From NCBI RefSeq assembly GCF_023544465.1, contig NZ_JALPVL010000001.1, positions 62,001 to 126,000 of the forward strand: DNA of 64,000 nucleotides, in the 5' to 3' direction. This DNA comes from Paractinoplanes maris (GTDB lineage: Bacteria > Actinomycetota > Actinomycetes > Mycobacteriales > Micromonosporaceae). The translations under genes were made by a program, and so were the position numbers. Positions 58,828 to 64,000 of the stretch are shown one piece after another. Below the pieces are notes generated by a model, which was given only the letters and a program-made list of their open reading frames with translations, did no database searches and had not been told where the DNA came from. The stretch's first letter is position 1; every line of letters starts with the position of its first letter.

Positions 58828-61800
58828 GCCGCCGGTTCAACGTCACCGACGTGCCCGCCTCGGAGCGCGTCACCGACAGCTCGGTGAGCGCGCCGATCAG
58901 CGCCAGCCCGCGCCCGCGGAACCCGCCCGACTCGCTGGGACGCCAGGTGCCGGTGTCACGCACGGTGACGATCACCGATTCCCCGGTCACCGCCGCCTCC
59001 ACGGTGACGATCGCCTCGGCCGGCTCGATCGGGTGCTCAATCGCGTTCGCCGCCGCCTCCGACACGGCCACCGTGAGGTCGAAGACGTCCGCCTCGGGCA
59101 CGTCGTTGCCGGTCAGGAAGTCCTCCAGCCGGCGGCGCAGCACGCTGAGCCGGGCCGGCTCGGCCGGCAGCCGCAGCACGAGCTCCCGGGGCTCGGTCGC
59201 TTCCATCGCGAGCAGCGCGATGTCGTCCCGCCGGGGCCGGCGGGCGGCCTTGGTCAGCAGCGCGTCCAGGAGGTCCTCCACGTGTTCGGCCGGCTTCGCG
59301 GCGTCGTTGATCAGCTCGGCCAGTCCGGCATCGATGCCGACCTGCCGATCCTCGACCAGGCCGTCGGTGTAGAGCAGCAGTCGCGAGTTGCCGGGCAGGT
59401 CGGCCGCGAGCGTCGGATAGTCGACATCGCTGAGCGCACCGATCGGCGGTCCGAGCGCCGACGCGTACAAGAACGAGCCGGCCTGGCCGGGCGGTACGAG
59501 CACCGGGGGCGGGTGACCGGCCGACGAGTAGTGCAGCCGGCGCCGCCGGGGGTCGAAGCGCACGCAGACCACGGTCGCGAACTGCCGCCGGCCCAGGTTG
59601 TCGACGAGCCGGTTGAGCCTGGTCAGCGCGGCCCCGCAGTCGAAGCCCTCGAGGATGTAGGCCCGTAGCGCGTTGCGGAGCTGACCCATGACGGCGGCCG
59701 CCTGCACGCCCTTGCCGACCACGTCGCCGATGACCAGGAACAGCTGGTCGTCGGCGACCGCGATCACGTCGAACCAGTCACCGCCGACCTCGGCCTCACT
59801 GCTGCCGGGCAGGTAACGGCTGGCCACGACGGTGCCCGGCACCCGGGGCAACGTCTCCGGCAGCAGGCTGTGCTGCAGCGTGCTGGCGATCCGGTGCTCG
59901 GCCTCGTAGAGCCGCGCGTTCTCCAGCCGCAGCCCGATCAGGCGGGCCAGCTGGGTGAGCACCGCCGGCTCGGGCGTGCCCTGCGGGGAGGCCCAGACCC
60001 GCAGCTCGCCGACGGTCGCGCCGGCGGTGTCGGGCAACGGCAGCACCACCTCGGGCCGGGTCCGGTGGTCGGCCCCGCCGTCCACCTCGGCCCGGGCGCC
60101 GGGCACGGTGATCACCACCCGGCCGGCCGTGGTCATCTCGCGGACGTGCTGGGCCGCGACGTCGAGCACCTCGGCCGTGGTGCGCACGGTGTTGACCGCG
60201 GCAGCCGTGTCGACCAGGCCCCGGAGGCGGCTGATGATCTCGCGCCGGGCCTGACCGAGGTCGAGGTTGGCCCGCACCCGGGCGGTCAGATCACGCGCCG
60301 AGAACGGCTTGACCAGGTAGTCGTCGGCGCCGGCGGCCAGGCCCTCGCTGGACGCCTCCTCGCCCGCCCGCGCCGAGAGCACCACGATCGGCACCTCCCG
60401 GGTGCGCTCGTCGGCCCGCAGCGCGGCGATCAGGCCGAAGCCGTCCAGCCGCGGCATCATCACGTCGGTCAGCACCAGGTCGAAGTCGTGCTGCCCGGCC
60501 AGGTCGAGCGCGGCCCGGCCGTCGACCGCGGTGGTCACGTCCCAGATCGGGCGCAGCAGCCGGGCCAGGTGGTCACGCAGGTCGGCGTTGTCGTCGACGA
60601 GCAGGATCCGGCCGCGGGGCCGGCCGGTGGTGTCGGCCGCGAACGGCAGCGGCGGCTCGTCACCGGTCCACCAGTGCTCGGCCTCCTCGACGTAGGGCCG
60701 GGCGTCGATCGCCGGCGCCGGGCGCTCGCCACCCTGGGCTATCCGGTCGGCCGGCAGGTGGGCCGTGCCGAACGGGACGGTCACGGTGAAGACGCTGCCC
60801 TGGCCGGGCTCGCTCTCGGCGCCCGCCGAGCCGCCGTGCAGCTCGGCCAGCTCGCGGACCAGGGCCAGGCCGATGCCGGTGCCCTCGTGGCTGCGCGACC
60901 AGGCCCCGGTGACCCGGTGGAAGCGGTCGAACAGCAGCGGCAGCTGATCGGCCGGGATGCCGACCCCGGTGTCGTGGACGCTGAGCTCGGCGCCGCGGTC
61001 GGCGGCCCGGACGCGGACCGTGACGCGCCCGTGCGGGGTGAACTTGACCGCGTTGGAGAGCAGGTTGAGAACGATCTTCTCCCACATCTCGCGGTCGACG
61101 TGGACCGGTGCGGGCAGCGGCGGCGCGTCGACCGTCAGCTCGAGCCCGGCCCGCTCGGCGGCCGACCGGAACGTGCTGGCCAGCCGGGCTGTGTAGTCGG
61201 CGAGGTCGGTGGGGCGGTAGGCGGCACGCAACCGGCCGGACTCCAGCCGCGAGAAGTCGAGGACCGTGTTGACCAGCTTGAGCAGCCGCAGGCCGTTGCG
61301 CTGCATGGTCATCAGTCGCTCGCGCTGACCGGCCGGCAGTTCCGGGTCGTCGAGCAGGTCCTCGAGCGGGCCCAGGATCAGGGTCAGCGGGGTACGGAAC
61401 TCGTGGCTCACGTTCGAGAAGAAGTTGGTCTTCGCGCGGTCGAGGGCGGCCAGCTCGACGGCCCGGGCCCGCTCCTGCTCGTACGCCCGGAGGTTGCCCA
61501 CAGCCCGCGAGATCTGCGCGGTGGCCAGCTCCAGGAAGTCGCGGTAGCCGCCACCCAGGGCCAGGAAGCGGCTCACCCCGACGACCAGGGCCCCCGCCCG
61601 CTGGGTGCCCACGGTGACCGGCAGCACGAGCGCGCGGTCGGCCGCCGCCGGGGGCGCGTCGGTGATCTCGCGCAGGATGACCGTGCCGGGCTGCCCGGTC
61701 GCGATCACCCGGCCGACCGCCGGATGGCTCACCGGCGGCTCGTCGTCGTCACCGTCGAGGATCAGGCGGGCGTACGGGACGTCGGCCGCGTTCCCGGCGA

Positions 61801-62395
61801 AGACCGCGGACACCTCGGCCGCCAGGGCCGCCTGGTCGGGGCAATCGGCCAGCCGCGAGCCGAGCGCGCTCAGCGTGCGCACCCGCCGCTCCCCCAGCAC
61901 CCGGGCGGTGGTGTCGCTGACGATGCACAAGATGCCGTCGATCCGGCCCTCGGCGGTGCGGATGGGGTCGTACGAGATGTCGAAGTACGTCTCTTCGAGA
62001 AAGCCGTGCCGCCTCAGCATGAACGGGTGGTCGCCGGCCCAGAAGGCCTCGCCGTCGGCGCGGACGCCGTCGAACAGCTCCTCGAGCACCGACCAGGCCT
62101 CGGCCCACATCTCACGGCCCGGCCGGCCCAAGAAGGCGGGGTGCTTGTCGCCTATCGCGGCGATGTAGGCGTCGTTGTAGAGAGCGCAATACTGCGGGCC
62201 CCAGAAGACCACCATCTGGGCCCGGGAGGCCAGCATGGTGGCGACCGCGCTGCTCAGCTCGGGCGGCCACTGGCCGGGGTGACCCACCGGACTGGCCGAC
62301 CAGTCGAGGTCGAGCATGCGGCGGCCCATCTCGCCGCCGCGCTCGAACGCCACGCGCAGCCGGCTCGGGAGGACACCGTCCGAGCTCTCGCTCAT
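58817..62395 (-). CDS. hybrid histidine kinase / response regulator / SpoIIE phosphatase / anti-sigma kinase
   Basis: A 1192-residue signalling protein with no transmembrane segment. Domains in order: PAS-like (about 45-165), GAF-like (about 172-305), HisKA with SHEFRTPLT (H331), HATPase_c (about 435-543), receiver with Asp644 (VLTDVMMP) and K696, second GAF-like (about 730-830), PP2C/SpoIIE (about 855-1065, GGDWFD and IGDVVGKG), and RsbW-type HATPase (about 1075-1190, AVSEAAANAIEH and GRGLALIG). It combines a full two-component phosphorelay with a partner-switch pair. ATG at 62395 with GGGAGGG. Targets probably include the neighbouring STAS protein. Confidence 0.9.
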   Translation of the reverse strand: MSESSDGVLPSRLRVAFERGGEMGRRMLDLDWSASPVGHPGQWPPELSSAVATMLASRAQMVVFWGPQYCALYNDAYIAAIGDKHPAFLGRPGREMWAEAWSVLEELFDGVRADGEAFWAGDHPFMLRRHGFLEETYFDISYDPIRTAEGRIDGILCIVSDTTARVLGERRVRTLSALGSRLADCPDQAALAAEVSAVFAGNAADVPYARLILDGDDDEPPVSHPAVGRVIATGQPGTVILREITDAPPAAADRALVLPVTVGTQRAGALVVGVSRFLALGGGYRDFLELATAQISRAVGNLRAYEQERARAVELAALDRAKTNFFSNVSHEFRTPLTLILGPLEDLLDDPELPAGQRERLMTMQRNGLRLLKLVNTVLDFSRLESGRLRAAYRPTDLADYTARLASTFRSAAERAGLELTVDAPPLPAPVHVDREMWEKIVLNLLSNAVKFTPHGRVTVRVRAADRGAELSVHDTGVGIPADQLPLLFDRFHRVTGAWSRSHEGTGIGLALVRELAELHGGSAGAESEPGQGSVFTVTVPFGTAHLPADRIAQGGERPAPAIDARPYVEEAEHWWTGDEPPLPFAADTTGRPRGRILLVDDNADLRDHLARLLRPIWDVTTAVDGRAALDLAGQHDFDLVLTDVMMPRLDGFGLIAALRADERTREVPIVVLSARAGEEASSEGLAAGADDYLVKPFSARDLTARVRANLDLGQARREIISRLRGLVDTAAAVNTVRTTAEVLDVAAQHVREMTTAGRVVITVPGARAEVDGGADHRTRPEVVLPLPDTAGATVGELRVWASPQGTPEPAVLTQLARLIGLRLENARLYEAEHRIASTLQHSLLPETLPRVPGTVVASRYLPGSSEAEVGGDWFDVIAVADDQLFLVIGDVVGKGVQAAAVMGQLRNALRAYILEGFDCGAALTRLNRLVDNLGRRQFATVVCVRFDPRRRRLHYSSAGHPPPVLVPPGQAGSFLYASALGPPIGALSDVDYPTLAADLPGNSRLLLYTDGLVEDRQVGIDAGLAELINDAAKPAEHVEDLLDALLTKAARRPRRDDIALLAMEATEPRELVLRLPAEPARLSVLRRRLEDFLTGNDVPEADVFDLTVAVSEAAANAIEHPIEPAEAIVTVEAAVTGESVIVTVRDTGTWRPSESGGFRGRGLALIGALTELSVTRSEAGTSVTLNRRLSP

Positions 62396-62406
62396 GACCC
62401 TCCCAC

Positions 62407-62434
62407 GTGCTCAACTCCGCCTTCGGTTGAGCAC
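62407..62434 (-). terminator. 9-bp hairpin between amidotransferase and kinase genes
   Basis: GTGCTCAAC / GTTGAGCAC with a 10-base loop, 18 bases after the first amidotransferase stop and close to the kinase ribosome binding site. Terminator or leader element. Confidence 0.5.
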
Positions 62435-62452
62435 CGTAACACCGTGGCCGGA

Positions 62453-63199
62453 TCAGGCGGCGAAGGCCGGCTTCAACCCGGAGCGCTTCGCGGCCGCCTC
62501 GACCAGCGCGGCGAAGACCCGGAGATCGCGGGTGCGCTCGGGGTGCCACTGCACACCCAGGGCGTACGCGTAGGACGGGTCCTCGATGATCTCGATGACC
62601 CGGTCGTCCGGGCACCAGCCGGTCGCGGTGAACGAGCCCGGGTCGTCGACCGCCTGGTGGTGGAACGAGTTCACGACGGTGTGCGACCCGAGCAGGTCGC
62701 GGGCGATCGAGCCGGGCTCGGTGATCAGGTCGTGCCGCCCGTACGCGGAGGCGTCCGCGGCCAGCGGGTCGGTGCCCGCGGCGGCCCGGTGCCGTTCGTG
62801 GCCGATCACATCGGGCAGGTGCTGGTGCAGCGAGCCACCGCCGACGACCGCCATCACCTGCATGCCCCGGCACACGCCGAGCAGCGGCAGGTCGGCCTCG
62901 AGCGCGGCCCGCATCAGCATGATCTCGGACTCGTCGCGCTCCTTGTCGACCTCGGTCTCGGGGTGGCGCTCGGCTCCCCAGTACGCGGGATCGATGTCGT
63001 TGCCGCCGCAGAAGACGATGCCGTCGAGCGAGTCGAGGACGTCGGTGCCGGGGTCGTCCGGAGTGATCAGCACAGCGCGACCGCCGACGGCGTGGACGGC
63101 TCGCACGTACGTCATGGGGAGCATGCCCGCCACGAGGTCGTTGCTGTTGTATTGCACTTGCTGGGCGTACGCCGTCATGCCGATCAAGGGCCTGCGCAT
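62453..63199 (-). CDS. class C26 glutamine amidotransferase (gamma-Glu-GABA hydrolase-like)
   Basis: A 248-residue protein with nucleophile Cys110 (LLGVCRGMQVM), oxyanion-loop FCGGNDIDPAYW and the His-Glu pair in GVQWHPE. PuuD-like enzymes cleave gamma-glutamyl-GABA in putrescine use or other gamma-glutamyl compounds. It is followed by the kinase and preceded by a paralogue 24 bases away, so they are cotranscribed. Confidence 0.88.
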   Translation of the reverse strand: MRRPLIGMTAYAQQVQYNSNDLVAGMLPMTYVRAVHAVGGRAVLITPDDPGTDVLDSLDGIVFCGGNDIDPAYWGAERHPETEVDKERDESEIMLMRAALEADLPLLGVCRGMQVMAVVGGGSLHQHLPDVIGHERHRAAAGTDPLAADASAYGRHDLITEPGSIARDLLGSHTVVNSFHHQAVDDPGSFTATGWCPDDRVIEIIEDPSYAYALGVQWHPERTRDLRVFAALVEAAAKRSGLKPAFAA

Positions 63200-63223
63200 A
63201 TGGTGCTGTCCTCCTCGTGTTCG

Positions 63224-63907
63224 TTACTGACGTGCCGCTTCGATGAGTGCGCCGAAGAGTCGTTCGTCGCGGACGACCTCGGGGTGCCACTGCACACCCA
63301 GGACGAACCGCCGGTCCGGATCCTCGACTGCTTCGGCGAGTCCGTCCTCGGCGCGTCCGGTGACTGTGAGCTTTCCGGCATCCGCGACGCCCTGGTGGTG
63401 GAAGCACCGGATGGCGAGGTCGTCGCCCATCAGGCCGGCGATGCGGCTGCCGGGCACGAACGACGCGTCGTGCTCGCCGTAGACGCCGGGCGCCGGGCGG
63501 TGCTTCTCATGTCCGAGGACGTCGGGCAGGTGCTGGTGCAGGGAGCCGCCGGCGGCGGCCACGAGCAGTTGCATGCCACGACAGATGCCGAGAAGGGGTA
63601 CGTCTCTGTCCAACGCCCGGCGGACCAGGAGCATTTCCGCCCGGTCCCGATCGGGGTGGGTGACGGTCAGCGGTCCGGGCTCGGCGCCATAGAGCTCGGG
63701 GGTCAGGTCGGGACCGCCGGTCAGCACCAATCCGTCGAGCACGTCCAGCACATCGGTGTCGTCGTGCGGAGGGATCAGGACCGGTCGGCCACCCGCCTGG
63801 GTGACCGCCTCGGTGTAGTCGTGCGGGACCAGAGTGGTGGGCAGATCCCGCCAGACACCCCAGGTGGCCGGTTCCACATAGGTCGTGATGCCGATGATCG
63901 GACGCAT
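63224..63907 (-). CDS. class C26 glutamine amidotransferase, second copy
   Basis: A 227-residue paralogue of the next gene with Cys109 (LLGICRGMQLL), LTGGPDLTPELYG and GVQWHPEVV. About half the residues match the other copy, so this is an old duplication. ATG at 63907; GTG one codon earlier is possible. Upstream lies a short direct repeat CGGATC-6-CGGATC (63922-63939). Confidence 0.88.
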   Translation of the reverse strand: MRPIIGITTYVEPATWGVWRDLPTTLVPHDYTEAVTQAGGRPVLIPPHDDTDVLDVLDGLVLTGGPDLTPELYGAEPGPLTVTHPDRDRAEMLLVRRALDRDVPLLGICRGMQLLVAAAGGSLHQHLPDVLGHEKHRPAPGVYGEHDASFVPGSRIAGLMGDDLAIRCFHHQGVADAGKLTVTGRAEDGLAEAVEDPDRRFVLGVQWHPEVVRDERLFGALIEAARQ

Positions 63908-63921
63908 CACTTCACCGTATC

Positions 63922-63939
63922 CGGATCGTGTTTCGGATC
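63922..63939. promoter_or_regulatory. direct repeat in divergent region
   Basis: CGGATC, six bases, CGGATC in the short region between the amidotransferase start and the possible plus-strand start at 63964. Candidate operator for both directions. Confidence 0.3.
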
Positions 63940-63963
63940 AACCGCTGAACGGAGGAGGGAGGG

Positions 63964-64000
63964 GTGCGCGGCGTCGCTCTCGAGGAGAACGGCGCCGCGC
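63964..64000 (+). CDS. possible 5' end of a gene running off the right edge
   Basis: GTG at 63964 preceded at six bases by GGAGGAG and followed by 12 open codons (MRGVALEENGAA). Divergent from the amidotransferases. Too little to identify. Confidence 0.35.
   Translation, partial: MRGVALEENGAA

Overview
The window is about 70 percent G+C, uses GTG and occasional TTG starts freely, and carries long shadow reading frames opposite most genes, as expected of a high-GC actinomycete chromosome. Gene content and order (F420-type oxidoreductase, BTAD/NB-ARC regulator, ClgR-PspA-PspM, rimP-nusA-ylxR-infB-rbfA, pnp with an M16 peptidase, dapA-rnj-ftsK-rimO-pgsA) follow the actinobacterial backbone known from Mycobacterium tuberculosis. 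Family-level placement in Micromonosporaceae (Actinoplanes-like) is inference. I saw no rRNA, tRNA, CRISPR array, insertion sequence or prophage.

Layout. 1-5.5 kb (minus strand): two coupled CNNM/CBS membrane proteins, then a DUF4397 protein, class F sortase and Ser/Thr kinase cluster. 5.7-10.2 kb: the giant helicase gene lhr, followed by a G-rich minisatellite. 10.6-18.6 kb: an accessory segment with an unknown membrane protein, an AraC-type regulator broken by frameshifts and a GC-rich repeat, an NmrA-like reductase, an LLM oxidoreductase, a SAM hydroxide adenosyltransferase, and a hemerythrin gene divergent from a large BTAD/NB-ARC regulator. nei2, which adjoins lhr in mycobacteria, follows. 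19.4-28.3 kb (mostly minus): pspM-pspA-clgR, cinA, pgsA, rimO, a GT-C-like membrane protein and ftsK. 28.3-35 kb: YbjN protein, secreted S1 protease, RNase J, dapA, a DUF2752 protein and YcaQ-type glycosylase. 35-38 kb: GNAT, a DCC thiol oxidoreductase and an HTTM protein converging on a 24-bp minisatellite, then dapB. 38.4-45.5 kb: PAP2 phosphatase, M16 peptidase, pnp, rpsO, ribF, truB. 45.5-55.6 kb: MATE transporter, a 29-codon small ORF, DHH phosphoesterase, rbfA, DUF503, a Trm11-like methyltransferase, infB, ylxR, nusA, rimP. 55.8-58.4 kb: Tat lipoprotein with DUF4439 ferritin-like protein, VIT1 transporter, map. 58.5-64 kb: STAS protein facing an 1192-residue hybrid kinase/phosphatase, two class C26 amidotransferases, and a possible gene start at the right edge.

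Functional themes are translation and RNA turnover (infB, nusA, rimP, rbfA, rpsO, truB, rnj, pnp), lysine/cell-wall precursor synthesis (dapA, dapB), envelope stress (clgR-pspA-pspM), DNA repair (lhr, nei2, YcaQ-like) and partner-switch signalling (STAS plus SpoIIE-type kinase/phosphatase). The main oddities are three GC-rich minisatellites at or in gene ends (near 10.3, 11.8 and 36.1 kb), a perfect 23-bp dyad between the hemerythrin and regulator genes, two probable small ORFs, and the unusual domain chain of the 1192-residue protein.
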